Shown: in pieces, positions 8,962 through 17,819 of the stretch | Numbering within the stretch: the first letter of the stretch is position 1 | Layout of the letters: each line of letters begins with the position of its first letter | Source: Terriglobus sp. RCC_193 | GTDB lineage: Bacteria > Acidobacteriota > Terriglobia > Terriglobales > Acidobacteriaceae | Assembly (NCBI RefSeq): GCF_041355105.1 | Contig: NZ_JBFUPK010000001.1 | Location: forward strand, 1,798,001-1,862,000 | Direction of reading: 5' to 3' | DNA length: 64,000 nucleotides | The notes under the pieces: generated by a model | The model's input: only the letters and a program-made list of their open reading frames with translations | Databases searched by the model: none | What the model was told of the DNA's origin: nothing | Program-made: the position numbers and the translations under genes

Positions 8962-10230
8962 CTACTCGTATTTGAGCATGTCCACCGGATCCAGTGCCGC
9001 TGCCCGGTTCGCCGGCACCGTACCAAAAACCACACCCACCAGCACGCTGGTCAACAGTGCCACCACGGCCGATAATCCCGACATCGGAATATGCACCGGC
9101 GTCAGCAGGTTCACCGTAATCGGCAGCGCAAGCCCCAGCAGCGTACCCACCACGCCGCCGCTTAATGACAGAAAAACCGCCTCCGTCAGAAACTGCAGAC
9201 GGATCTCGCGTCGCGTCGCGCCCAACGCCTTGCGAATACCAATCTCGCGATAACGCGCCGTCACATTCGCCAGCATGCTGTTCATGATGCCCACGCCCGA
9301 AACCACCAGCGTAATGAATGCAGCCGCCGTCAACACATACGTCAGGGAGTCGGCAACCTTCTTCATGGTGTCCAGAATCGCCACCATCGTAAACGCCGTG
9401 TACTTGCTGCCTTTGCGATGCCGCGACTGAATCAGCTCCAGGATCCTCTCCGCACCACGCGGCACATCCGCCGGGTCCTTCATGGTGAAGAAGATTTCCT
9501 TCACCGTATCCGTTCCCGTCATGTAGCGCGCCACCGGATACGGCAGCAGCACCGTATCATCGCTGATCTCGGACTGGCCAAAAGTGTCCACACGCTGCTT
9601 GAAAACGCCCACAATGGTGATGGGGATGCCGCTCAGGTTCAGCACCTTGCCGACGGCCGCATCGTCTGAACCGAAGAGGACCTTCGCCAGCGGCTCCACA
9701 ATCATGCCGACCTTCTCATGCACGATGGTGTCCTGATCGTCGAAGAAGCGTCCACTCAACACGCCCAGGTTGCGCACGTCCTTGTACCGCGGCGACACGC
9801 CCAGCAGCATCACATCGCGTGTCTTACCTTCGCCAATCGAAATCGGCGCATGCACTTCCAGCATGGGCGAGCTCTGCGCAATGCCCGGCACCTGCGCCAG
9901 CACCGCCGCCTCATCTTCCTTGGTCATGTAATCCGGCGTGGAGGCGCCATCCGCGCCCACCGTAGCGCCACCGTTGTACTGCATCTCCACCATGTTGGGG
10001 CCAATGCTCGACAACGTCTCCAGGGCATACTGCCGCCCCGTCATCCCCACCGTCACCACCAGCACAATCGAAGCGGATCCAATAATCATGCCCAGCATGG
10101 TCAGCAGGAAACGCACCTTGCTGGCGCGGAAACTGTCCAAGGCAAGATGCATCGTCTCGCGAAATACCAGCGAAGTCTTCGCGGAACGAAGCGTACTCTC
10201 AAACGAAGTCTTGCTGGTAGTCACCGGCAT
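8962..10230 (-). CDS. MacB-like ABC transporter permease (MacB_PCD + FtsX)
   Basis: This 422-residue membrane protein has an N-terminal transmembrane helix (VRFLLTMLGMIIGSASIVLVV, residues about 38-60), a large periplasmic MacB core domain, and three C-terminal helices (TAAAFITLVVSGVGIMNSML, FLSLSGGVVGTLLGLALPI, VVALLTSVLVGVVFGTVPA) with the FtsX signature REIGIRKALGATRREIRLQFL. Family members use a cytoplasmic ATPase partner to drive a periplasmic shuttling cycle that exports toxins, antibiotics or lipoproteins. No ATPase or membrane-fusion partner lies in the window, so they may be upstream or elsewhere. The C-terminus is shortly followed by the convergent small gene. Confidence 0.88.
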   Translation of the reverse strand: MPVTTSKTSFESTLRSAKTSLVFRETMHLALDSFRASKVRFLLTMLGMIIGSASIVLVVTVGMTGRQYALETLSSIGPNMVEMQYNGGATVGADGASTPDYMTKEDEAAVLAQVPGIAQSSPMLEVHAPISIGEGKTRDVMLLGVSPRYKDVRNLGVLSGRFFDDQDTIVHEKVGMIVEPLAKVLFGSDDAAVGKVLNLSGIPITIVGVFKQRVDTFGQSEISDDTVLLPYPVARYMTGTDTVKEIFFTMKDPADVPRGAERILELIQSRHRKGSKYTAFTMVAILDTMKKVADSLTYVLTAAAFITLVVSGVGIMNSMLANVTARYREIGIRKALGATRREIRLQFLTEAVFLSLSGGVVGTLLGLALPITVNLLTPVHIPMSGLSAVVALLTSVLVGVVFGTVPANRAAALDPVDMLKYE

Positions 10231-10327
10231 ACTTCCATGCTACCCCCTAACATTGGACGCATGCGCCACAAAACACGATGCAAACCCATGTTCCTGCTAC
10301 GATTGAAGCAGGAACAACCCCGCCCGC

Positions 10328-10417
10328 GGAGAGGTGTGTGAGTGGTTGAAACAGGCTGTCTTGAAAACAGCTTTCGGTGAAAGCCGAACGGGGGTTCGAA
10401 TCCCTCCCTCTCCGCCA
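10328..10417 (+). tRNA. tRNA-Ser (anticodon UGA), CCA encoded
   Basis: The acceptor stem GGAGAGG (10328-10334) pairs with CCTCTCC (10407-10413), followed by discriminator G and genomic CCA (10415-10417). The anticodon loop CTTGAAA gives UGA. The long variable arm and the T-arm GGGGGTTCGAATCCC are intact. This is the apparent attachment gene for the island that follows; the tRNA itself remains complete. Confidence 0.95.
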
Positions 10418-10554
10418 TCCACCCGTCCAGGATTGTCCGCGCAAGTCCCATACAGTCCGCGCTCAACTCAAATTACCCGATAAAATCAAGCTCAAACAGT
10501 CCCAAGGCGTCTCTGCATGTCCGTTGACGTCCTGTGTCAGATGGGTGTACATGT

Positions 10555-10600
10555 GGGGGTATCAAATTTGAAGACGGGGGTACTCGTCAACTTTGGGGTA
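10555..10600. repeat. Three phased GGGGTA direct repeats before the integrase
   Basis: GGGGGTA occurs at 10555-10561 and 10576-10582, and GGGGTA at 10595-10600, a spacing of about 20-21 bases or two helical turns. The repeats lie between the tRNA 3' end and the integrase start. They are placed like integrase or excisionase arm-type binding sites at an attP-derived island end; the role is inferred. Confidence 0.5.
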
Positions 10601-10603
10601 TTG

Positions 10604-11819
10604 GTGAAGCTCACAGACACGCGGATCAAGAATGCAAAGGCTACCTCGAAGAACACTCGTCTTGCCGATGGTGGTGGCCTCTATCTGCTGGTGACTGTTG
10701 CTGGCGGGAAGCTGTGGCGCTGGAAATACCGCTTCGATGGCAAAGAAAAGCTGATGAGCTTCGGTAGCTACCCGGAGATGTCTCTCGCTGCTGCACGGGA
10801 GAAGCACAGCGCTGCCCGAAAGTTGTTGCACGATGGGATTGATCCCATGGCCCAACGCAAGGCGGCTCGTATGGCAGAGATCGCCGCAGATCTACATTCG
10901 TTCCAGAAGATCGCTGAGCAATGGCATAGGCACTGGAAGGTTGGTAAGAGTGAAAGACACGCTGACGCAGTGTCTCGCCGCTTGAAAGCTGACGTTTTCC
11001 CTGCCATCGGGGCCAAGGTCATTGCAGAGATCGAAGCTCCGGCCATTGTCGCGATGGTTAAAGCAATCGAAGAGCGCGGCGCCCACGATATCGCCAAGCG
11101 TGCGTTGGAGACAACAGGCCAGGTCTTCCGATATGCCATCGCACATGGTTACGTCACTCGTAACCCTACTGCTGATTTCAAACCAGCCGATGTCCTCAAA
11201 TCGGTTCAGAAGACAAATTACGCCCGAATTGACGCAAAGGATCTTCCTGCCCTGCTGCGAGCCGTGGAACTTTACCAAGGCACGCCCATCACTCGTCTTG
11301 CAATCAAACTGCTGGCACACACCTTTGTGCGTACGGGCGAGTTAATTGGCGCTCGCTGGAGTGAAATCGACTTCGAAGAGAAGCGGTGGAATATCCCCGG
11401 CTGAACGCATGAAGATGCGAACACCTCACATCATTCCGCTGTCCACGCAGTCCATCGAAATTCTGGAATTGCTGAAGACCTTAACGGGAAAAGGCTCGCT
11501 TCTCTTCCCTGGGGATCGCAGTCCAAAGAAGTCTATGTCGAACGGCACGATCCTAGTCGCTCTGAGAAGAATGGGCTATCAAGGCATCATGACCGGGCAC
11601 GGGTTCCGGGGGCTAGCATCTACAGTGCTTCACGAGCAGGGCTTTGAGCATGCTCACATTGAACTTCAGCTTGCGCACTCGCCGCGGAATGCTGTCAGTG
11701 CCGCGTACAACCATGCGCTCTACCTTTCACCACGCACCAAGATGATGCAGTGGTGGAGCAACTACCTCGAAACACAACAGCGCGGCAAAGTGCTGAAGAT
11801 GCGAACAGAAGTTGCCTGA
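10604..11819 (+). pseudogene. P4-type tyrosine recombinase (integrase), broken by a single-base frameshift
   Basis: The first frame encodes an integrase from VKLTDTRIKNAKATSKNTRL (DUF4102-type arm-binding domain) through the core-binding domain to HTFVRTGELIGARWSEID, which carries the first catalytic Arg, and stops at 11404 after RWNIPG. A second frame continues the same protein as AERMKMRTPHIIPLS, with HGFRGLASTVLHEQG (catalytic His/Arg) and LAHSPRNAVSAAYNHALY (catalytic Tyr). Removing one G at about 11399 restores a normal protein of about 405 residues. The start is uncertain: GTG 10604 fits the family, although the frame is open from 10517. As read, the enzyme is inactive unless frameshifting occurs, so the island would be immobile. 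Confidence 0.85.
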
Positions 11820-11912
11820 ACGATCCCTGCGGGCTGATCTCTATAAAAAACGCAATTGCCCGATAAGTACTACCAACTTGTCGGGGTCTCAATGATATTC
11901 CTCTGAAGTTGC

Positions 11913-12560
11913 ATGGAAGATAGTATGAATCCCCCGAAGAAGCGCGGCCGCAAACCTAATCCCTACACGATGTGGTTGTGTTATGAACTTGTGTGCATGG
12001 TGGATGAATACGATGATTTTCTACCACAACATAAAGCTGAGGGCGGTGGGTACCGAACCGTGGGGAAGGAACTGAACCTTTCTGAGCATACTGTCGAATA
12101 TCACGTCAGAAATGCTCAAAAGCAGCGAGATGCGCCGGACGGTATGCGGCAATATCACGACTGGGCGACCGCACGTGAAAAGAAGTGGTGGCTCTACCAC
12201 GCGGCGTGCATTGAAAAGAGAAGCCTGAACCTGCTCGAATATCGTGAGAGAGCTGTGGATAGCAGGTTGATTTTTGTTGAGGTGACTGAAGACACTCTGT
12301 TTGTCAGACCGAACGAACTCGATTTGATCCTTGCTGAAGCGCAGCAGCAACAAGAGACCAGCAGAGGCCAGTGTGACTATCGGAGTTGGCTCCGTTGCTA
12401 CCTGCATAGAGATGATGCAACAAAAACCAAACCACTCCTCTACTGCTCCATGTCTGATGAAAGCCCAAGCGGCCAATCTTTTATTGAGCGGCGAGTAGCA
12501 AAGGGCTTGAGGAATGAATTAAGAAACACTGGGCGAAGGCGCAAAGATTCGAGCGGCTAA
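11913..12560 (+). CDS. Island hypothetical protein with HTH-like segment (215 residues)
   Basis: I do not recognise the family. The N-terminus is basic (PPKKRGRKPNP, AT-hook-like), and residues about 45-65 (GYRTVGKELNLSEHTVEYHV) read like a helix-turn-helix. A basic C-terminal tail (GRRRKDSSG) follows. DNA binding is therefore a reasonable guess. It lies between the integrase and the AlpA-like regulator, a position typical of island control genes. The start could be the ATG at 11913 or that at 11925 (MNPPKK). Confidence 0.55.
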   Translation: MEDSMNPPKKRGRKPNPYTMWLCYELVCMVDEYDDFLPQHKAEGGGYRTVGKELNLSEHTVEYHVRNAQKQRDAPDGMRQYHDWATAREKKWWLYHAACIEKRSLNLLEYRERAVDSRLIFVEVTEDTLFVRPNELDLILAEAQQQQETSRGQCDYRSWLRCYLHRDDATKTKPLLYCSMSDESPSGQSFIERRVAKGLRNELRNTGRRRKDSSG

Positions 12561-12635
12561 AAACCAGATATAACTGCCGGACGGCTTTGGAGATTATGGG
12601 CTTGCGTTGATCTTTTCAACACAGGAGCAGTCCAA

Positions 12636-12848
12636 ATGATCCAACTTCCTGAGACCGGTTTATTGCGTCTCCCACAGATTATCGGCAATCCAAAGAAGGG
12701 GATTCCCGCGCTAATTCCCGTTAGCAAATCCGCTTGGTGGGCAGGCATCAAGGACGGGCGGTACCCGAAAGGCGTTCATCTCGGACCTCGCACTACCGCC
12801 TGGACAGTGGAGTCTGTCCGCGCTCTTATCGAATCGGTTGGGAGATAA
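12636..12848 (+). CDS. AlpA-like phage/island transcriptional regulator
   Basis: This 70-residue protein shows the AlpA arrangement: LLRLPQIIG, then IPVSKSAWWAGIKDGRYPKGVHLGPRTTAW and TVESVRALIES. The winged HTH with P-K-x-V-x-L-x-x-R-x-x-x-W is characteristic. Members are small activators of integrase or excisionase genes in P4-like elements. CAGGAG lies 9-10 bases before the ATG. It is followed at short distance by the four-cysteine protein and the primase, so it may control a replication or excision module. Confidence 0.75.
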   Translation: MIQLPETGLLRLPQIIGNPKKGIPALIPVSKSAWWAGIKDGRYPKGVHLGPRTTAWTVESVRALIESVGR

Positions 12849-12858
12849 GGGTCTGAAG

Positions 12859-13083
12859 ATGAGACACGAGCTTTCCCCTGAACTACTCGAATGGCTGTCC
12901 GTCCACCTCTGCGAATCTTCCCCATGCGGTAACTGCAAGAAAATCGCCGAAGGCCATAGAGCACCCAAAGTCATCGTAGGTTTACCTTTACCGGGCGCGG
13001 CGAAAGGCAGCTATGCCTTTCACGCAGTGTGCATGGCTTGCATGCGAATGGCGATGCTTACCATATCGGAGGCTAGCGCATGA
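12859..13083 (+). CDS. Small four-cysteine protein coupled to the primase
   Basis: The predicted product is 74 residues (MRHELSPELLEWL start). Two CxxC-like pairs, SPCGNCKK and HAVCMACMRM, suggest a zinc-binding site. Its stop overlaps the ATG of the primase/helicase gene (ATGA at 13080-13083), so translation is probably coupled. The start at 12838 is also open, but it overlaps the previous gene, while 12859 follows GATAAGGG at usable spacing. No family is recognised. A role next to a primase, such as a zinc-binding accessory of replication initiation, is inference only. Confidence 0.6.
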   Translation: MRHELSPELLEWLSVHLCESSPCGNCKKIAEGHRAPKVIVGLPLPGAAKGSYAFHAVCMACMRMAMLTISEASA

Positions 13084-15299
13084 GTTTTTCTGCACTCGAA
13101 AAATGGAATCAATTCATCGCACGCAAAGGGAAACTCCCCTGCAACTACTTAACTGGTGTGGTGGCAAACCCTCTCGATCCCATCGCGTGGGCTTCGCATG
13201 AGACTATTCGTGCATCCGGGCATGATCTAGGATTCGTCCTCACTGAGAATGATCCCTTCTGGTTGCTCGATATAGATTCTTGTCTCGTTGATGGAGCATG
13301 GTCGCCTCTTGCACAAGAGCTATGTCGCTTTTTTTCTGGTTGCTACATCGAAGTAAGTCAATCCGGTGGTGGGCTGCACATCATTGGCTCTGGGCGCCCT
13401 TCCGCGCATAGCTGTCGGAATGCGGTCTTTGGCATGGAGTTTTATAGCAGTGGCCGGTACGTAGCATTGACCGGAACAAACTCTGTGGGAGACGCTGCGT
13501 ATGACGCGAGTGCATTACTTCCCGCGTTAATCGCCAAGTATTTTCCGGCATCTACTGCGGAAGAGCGGCATGACTGGACGACCGAAGCATCACCGGAGTG
13601 GAGAGGGCCGAGTGATGATTCTGAACTGATCCGGCGTGCTTCACGCTCTCAGAGCCTGGGGAGCACGTTTGGAAGCAAAGCGAGCTTCTCCGATCTATGG
13701 ACAGCAAACGCGGGAGCTTTGGAAGTTGCATATCCGAAGCCAAATCAAAATGGCTATGACGCTTCCGCGGCAGATGCTGCGCTAGCTCAGCACCTGTCGT
13801 TCTGGACAGGTGGCAATTGTGAACGAATCGAACGCTTGATGCGGCAGAGCCGCTTACTCCGAGAAAAGTGGGAGCGCAAGGACTACCTACCCCAGACGAT
13901 CTTACGTGCCGTCGAGCGCACAATGGAGGTTTATCACAAGGCTCCCTTACAGTCTCTGGACGCGGTAGACCAAGTGATGCTTCAAGTGAAAACACAGGAC
14001 AGCGTAGCTGAGATCTTCGCTCGCAAATATGAAGGCAGTCTGGTGTTCGACCACACACGGTCGAAGTGGCTTGAATGGATCGGAACGCGCTGGCAGATAG
14101 AACAGACCGGCAAAGCCTTTGACTTCGCACGGCTCCTGTCCAGAGAAACGAATCGAGATGGTAAAGCTGCAATGGGCTCAGAGTCGTTCTGTTCAGGTGT
14201 AGAGAAACTCGCTCGCACCAGCAGAACATTCGCGCAAAAGTCGACTGACTTTGACCGCGACAATTACACATTAAACACTCCAACCGGAACAATCGACCTT
14301 CGAACGGGCGATATCCACAAGCACGATTCCAGCGAACTTCTGACAATGTGTACGGCCGTGGCTCCGGCATCAGGAGGTGGTTCAATCTTCCACAATTTTC
14401 TATCTGAGATCACATTGAATGATGCCGAACTGATCGAATTCCTACAGGTCGCATTAGGCTCTTGTCTCTCCGGCGCGGTGGAATCTCACTGGATGCTGTT
14501 CTGGATCGGCGCAGGGCGTAATGGGAAGAATACGCTTGGCGATCTCGTGATGGATGTAATGGGCGACTACGCACGTAAAGTACCCACGGCTACTCTGATG
14601 GCGAAGCGCGGAGAAAGCCATCCGACTGATATTGCCAACCTCTGCGGCGTCCGGCTCGCTGTTTCCTCAGAGATCAACGATGGAGAGCATTGGGATGAGG
14701 CTCGCATCAACGAAATAACAGGTGACGCACGTCTGTCTGCCCGTTTTATGCGTGGAGACCTCTTTGAATTTAACCGCACTCATAAGCACCTCATCTATGG
14801 CAATCACCGTCCGCAACTGCGCAGCGTTGGAGATGGAGTCAGAAGCCGCATAAGGATCGTTCCGTTCCGTGCATCCTTCATCGGACGAAAAAACGCTAAC
14901 CTTCCCCGGCAACTAAGGGACAGCATGGCATATGTTCTGTCATGGCTTATTGACGGCCACAGGAAATGGCTCGTGTCAGGTAAGCGACTACCGCAATGCC
15001 GTGCAGTGGAAGATGAAAGCGCAGACTACTTTGCATCCCAATCAACACCGGATATGTGGTTGGAAGATCGAGCACAACGCATTGAAAGAGACACACGTGC
15101 CGCCAATACACTTCCAAAAGCGAGCGATCTCTATGCTGATTACTCTGCCTGGAAACGAGCGCGAGGGGAGAGCCCAGTGTCTCAGCAAAGGTTCTCAGAG
15201 TTCTTGCAACGTGAATTTAAGAAAGAGCGAAGTGACGGTTTTCGCTATCGCGGTCTGGCTTTGAAAGCGTCTTTCATTGTTGGGCAACCGTTCTCATAG
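13080..15299 (+). CDS. Phage/plasmid primase-helicase (P4-family SF3 helicase with N-terminal prim-pol-like domain)
   Basis: This is a 739-residue replication protein. The N-terminal half contains FWLLDIDSCL and EVSQSGGGLHIIGSG, which resemble the catalytic Asp and His region of archaeo-eukaryotic primase-polymerases such as those of satellite elements. The C-terminal half is a P4-type superfamily 3 helicase: Walker A IGAGRNGKNTLGD at about residue 475, Walker B-like LAVSSEIND at about 525, and the motif C region LIYGNHRPQL with the sensor Asn. Such proteins start and unwind replication of an excised island or plasmid. It is intact although the integrase is broken. Codon use looks more AT-rich than in the core genes. 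Confidence 0.88.
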   Translation: MSFSALEKWNQFIARKGKLPCNYLTGVVANPLDPIAWASHETIRASGHDLGFVLTENDPFWLLDIDSCLVDGAWSPLAQELCRFFSGCYIEVSQSGGGLHIIGSGRPSAHSCRNAVFGMEFYSSGRYVALTGTNSVGDAAYDASALLPALIAKYFPASTAEERHDWTTEASPEWRGPSDDSELIRRASRSQSLGSTFGSKASFSDLWTANAGALEVAYPKPNQNGYDASAADAALAQHLSFWTGGNCERIERLMRQSRLLREKWERKDYLPQTILRAVERTMEVYHKAPLQSLDAVDQVMLQVKTQDSVAEIFARKYEGSLVFDHTRSKWLEWIGTRWQIEQTGKAFDFARLLSRETNRDGKAAMGSESFCSGVEKLARTSRTFAQKSTDFDRDNYTLNTPTGTIDLRTGDIHKHDSSELLTMCTAVAPASGGGSIFHNFLSEITLNDAELIEFLQVALGSCLSGAVESHWMLFWIGAGRNGKNTLGDLVMDVMGDYARKVPTATLMAKRGESHPTDIANLCGVRLAVSSEINDGEHWDEARINEITGDARLSARFMRGDLFEFNRTHKHLIYGNHRPQLRSVGDGVRSRIRIVPFRASFIGRKNANLPRQLRDSMAYVLSWLIDGHRKWLVSGKRLPQCRAVEDESADYFASQSTPDMWLEDRAQRIERDTRAANTLPKASDLYADYSAWKRARGESPVSQQRFSEFLQREFKKERSDGFRYRGLALKASFIVGQPFS

Positions 15300-15442
15300 G
15301 CCCCAGCAAGTTTCGACAGCACATCCACGAACTAACCCCTCTGGAACCTTTGGAACACGATTTCAACTATCGCTAGATGAAGCGACATTTCATATGAAGA
15401 CTGTTGAAGCGTTCCAAGGGTTCCAGCCCATTTGAATGATCG

Positions 15443-15820
15443 GTGGAAATTAAGATGAGCACACCAGAGTTGCGGCGACTGCTCAAAGCCTTCTGGGCCG
15501 AATACTGGCGTGTGGATGCAATACATCGTCAGATTTTGCGAGAAGCTGAGATGCAAGCCCAATCGAACTCACAGCGTTATGGAGGAGGATGCTTCCTGCC
15601 ATCTCAGAAGCTGATATTTCCGGCGTGCCCCAAATATCCTCCAGCGTGTCACGGAATGATCTGTGGAGGACTAGGCAGGAGATCAGGGCGACCATGCCAA
15701 AGCAGCGTGCTGTACTTTAACGGGCGCTGTAAATGGCACGGCGGCCTATCAACAGGTCCGAAGACTGCGGAAGGAAGAGCTCGGAGCCTTAGCAATCTCA
15801 TGCGCGGCCCGAAGTCATAG
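15443..15820 (+). CDS. HGGxSTGPKT-motif small protein
   Basis: The 125-residue product ends CKWHGGLSTGPKTAEGRARS, a motif of small proteins that I know from phages and mobile elements, where C..H and HGG may form a compact metal site; their function is unknown. Cysteines in PACPKYPPACHG and RPCQ support metal binding. The start is either GTG 15443 or ATG 15455. It lies downstream of the primase in the same direction, with a 143-base gap that shows no other gene. Confidence 0.6.
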   Translation: MEIKMSTPELRRLLKAFWAEYWRVDAIHRQILREAEMQAQSNSQRYGGGCFLPSQKLIFPACPKYPPACHGMICGGLGRRSGRPCQSSVLYFNGRCKWHGGLSTGPKTAEGRARSLSNLMRGPKS

Positions 15821-15872
15821 GGCCTGATAAATGCTGACCTCGAAGAGCATCTGTGAGGCGCTCACCGCAAAA

Positions 15873-16100
15873 TTATGGGATCAACGCGCCGACTTTAACA
15901 CTGAGCGCATTGGCAATTTTCTCCAGCATAAACAGTCCGGCCTCCCGCTCGCCCAGTTCCAAGCGGGCCAAATGTGACCGTTCAATCTGAGCATGGTCAG
16001 CAAGAAGCTGTTGAGACCATCCCTTAGCCTGTCTCAATTCTCGGATGCGATTTCCCACGCGAACGCAAATAGTACTCGGCTCGGCGTTTGGGACTTCCAT
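15873..16100 (-). CDS. XRE-family helix-turn-helix regulator (75 residues)
   Basis: Residues 15-70 form a standard Cro/C1-type HTH domain: VGNRIRELRQAKGWSQQLLA, then AQIERSHLARLELGEREAG and LEKIANALSVKVGALI. The protein is a stand-alone DNA-binding domain, typical of element repressors. It is transcribed against its neighbours and divergent from the membrane protein at 16165, so it may repress the intervening promoter. Confidence 0.82.
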   Translation of the reverse strand: MEVPNAEPSTICVRVGNRIRELRQAKGWSQQLLADHAQIERSHLARLELGEREAGLFMLEKIANALSVKVGALIP

Positions 16101-16164
16101 GCCCCAAGTTTGAAGAAATAGTTCGGAGACACAGTGTCTTATGCGACACTGAACCTAATGCAGC

Positions 16165-16884
16165 ATGGATTCTATGCAGTTGCGTTCACTGCTAAATCAT
16201 TCGGAGCGTGAGATGGCGTCAGGGCTGAAACGATTGGCAAAACTAGTAGTTATCGCACTCCTCCTCATCGTGGCACTCATCATCTTCAGTCCAAAAAACA
16301 ATTCAGCGAGCCACGGTGAGCCACACTCCGCTGAGAGTGGCACTCACCCCGCTCCCGCAGAAACCCCAGTGAACTTTGCAGCGCCGCTCTACACAAAAAA
16401 TGCCGCACTTGTTTGTCCCTTGGTAGTCAGTCTCGACGCCCGCGAAGGTTACGGCTTAAAGGGAGCGATCGACGCACATCTCTCGCTTTTCGGTCGCCAA
16501 GAAGCCGTTGAGAAGGTAGGTTGTGCGGAATGGCGTGAAGGCCTGCCAATAGCTTTGAGCGATGAGGGACGCACACAGGCTGTTGACTTTGAGAATCAGA
16601 AGCTGTGCGGAATGGTTAACTTCGCACGCGGATACATTTTTTCGTGCGATCTGCGGAATGCTAGCGAAGACGAAACCAAGATGAAGCAGTTGCAGGATGC
16701 CGAGAAACAGGTATCAACAGCCTTACAAGACCCCGATAAAGTTCGCCTGATGGAGTGCATCGGAGTGAATCCGTGGAAAGAAAAGCCGTCGGGATGGACG
16801 TCTCCCACAGTGGAGGAGTGTTCGGCGCTTCAAGAGAAGCTCGGCGCAACTCCCGACGCGATAGGAACCCCCTCTTCCCAGTAG
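16165..16884 (+). CDS. Hypothetical secreted/anchored protein with one N-terminal membrane helix
   Basis: This 239-residue protein has a basic N-terminus, one hydrophobic helix (LVVIALLLIVALIIFS, residues about 28-43) and a long extracytoplasmic part rich in His/Pro/Ser just after the membrane. Five cysteines (VCPLVV, GCAEW, LCGMV, SCDLR, MECIG, EECSAL) may form disulfides. I do not recognise a family. The start may be 16165 or ATG 16174. It is divergent from the XRE regulator. Confidence 0.5.
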   Translation: MDSMQLRSLLNHSEREMASGLKRLAKLVVIALLLIVALIIFSPKNNSASHGEPHSAESGTHPAPAETPVNFAAPLYTKNAALVCPLVVSLDAREGYGLKGAIDAHLSLFGRQEAVEKVGCAEWREGLPIALSDEGRTQAVDFENQKLCGMVNFARGYIFSCDLRNASEDETKMKQLQDAEKQVSTALQDPDKVRLMECIGVNPWKEKPSGWTSPTVEECSALQEKLGATPDAIGTPSSQ

Positions 16885-16960
16885 CTTTGAGTTCACCACC
16901 ACGACTGTAGTGATAAAGCGAGCACAGAAAGGCCCACGAAGTCTAAACTCTTCTGGTGGA

Positions 16961-17446
16961 TCAACCTCTTGCCCTCTGACGTAGATAGCGGAGAGCGGGA
17001 CTGCTGCCGTAAGCTACCTCATCGCTGTCGGTGCGTGCATAGGCCCTACCGATGTCGGCACTGAGCCTCGCGCAGTCAAAATAGCCCGTTACGCTCTGAT
17101 GCGGTTGCAGAATGCGAGCAAACGGCTGGTGATCGATGGTAATTGGCTGGAGGACAGCTTGTCTTGGATTCTTCCCGATCTTGCCGTTGATGGTGAATCC
17201 GATCTCTTGAATGGGAACTGGAAAGCTGCTCAGATTGATGACCTCGATGCATCCCATCTCACCGCTATCCATGCCATCACGATGAACGAGGTAGGCGTTG
17301 CGGTCTCTCGCAAAGTAAGCCGTCTTTGGTACGACACGGAGCTTCACACGGCGCTGATTGATCGCGTTCCATGTATTGATTACTCCCAGCACGGCACCGA
17401 GAGTTCCAAGCGCCAAAGTAATGCCGTCCTTCGCCTCAAAAGCCAT
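16961..17446 (-). CDS. Hypothetical protein with N-terminal membrane helix
   Basis: This 161-residue protein begins MAFEAKDGITLALGTLGAVL, a likely single membrane helix, followed by a beta-rich region (VKLRVVPKTAYF, MGCIEVINLSSFPVPIQEIGF, HQSVTGYFDCARL). Proteins of this layout, one helix followed by a small beta domain, are frequent in islands and have no assigned function. It is convergent with the gene at 16165 and divergent from that at 17553. A 5' AT-rich spacer separates it from the next gene. Confidence 0.5.
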   Translation of the reverse strand: MAFEAKDGITLALGTLGAVLGVINTWNAINQRRVKLRVVPKTAYFARDRNAYLVHRDGMDSGEMGCIEVINLSSFPVPIQEIGFTINGKIGKNPRQAVLQPITIDHQPFARILQPHQSVTGYFDCARLSADIGRAYARTDSDEVAYGSSPALRYLRQRARG

Positions 17447-17552
17447 ACCAAACGATATACGAAGCGCGTGTTAGCGCATGAACCAGATTCTGCATTTGAT
17501 AGTGCTTGAAACGCATCCGGCATACTGGTAAACCCTGCTCAGGAGAAAACAA

Positions 17553-17780
17553 ATGGCGAGCACTGTAGACGTGATTGTGGCAAGGCAGAAGGATGGAACC
17601 TTTAAGGCGACACAGAACGGCCGTGGCGTTGCTACGGGTGACACTCAGAATGAGGCGGGTTGGAAAGCTCACATCAAGAAACCCGACGCAGCCATCATCG
17701 CCCAGCGCGTAAAGCATACGGCCGAAGGGGTGCCGGATGAGTTCCGACGCATGTATCCACAAAAGCCCCAAAAGCGTTAA
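17553..17780 (+). CDS. Small hypothetical protein (75 residues), possibly DUF2188-like
   Basis: The sequence begins STVDVIVARQKDGTFKATQNGRGVATGD, then TQNEAGWKAHIKKPDAAIIAQ. The beta-hairpin with a central Gly/Arg turn resembles short DUF2188-like proteins, but the match is weak. A strong ribosome site (AGGAGA, 7 bases before the ATG) supports expression. It is followed after about 40 bases by the HNH-like gene in the same direction. Confidence 0.5.
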   Translation: MASTVDVIVARQKDGTFKATQNGRGVATGDTQNEAGWKAHIKKPDAAIIAQRVKHTAEGVPDEFRRMYPQKPQKR

Positions 17781-17819
17781 GCAAGAACAATCGACCAAAG
17801 CGGACGTCAGGTTATTGAA

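Noticed and set aside
10221-10466. Minus-strand ORFs across tRNA-Ser
   Set aside because: They read through the tRNA gene, as is common for chance ORFs over serine tRNAs.
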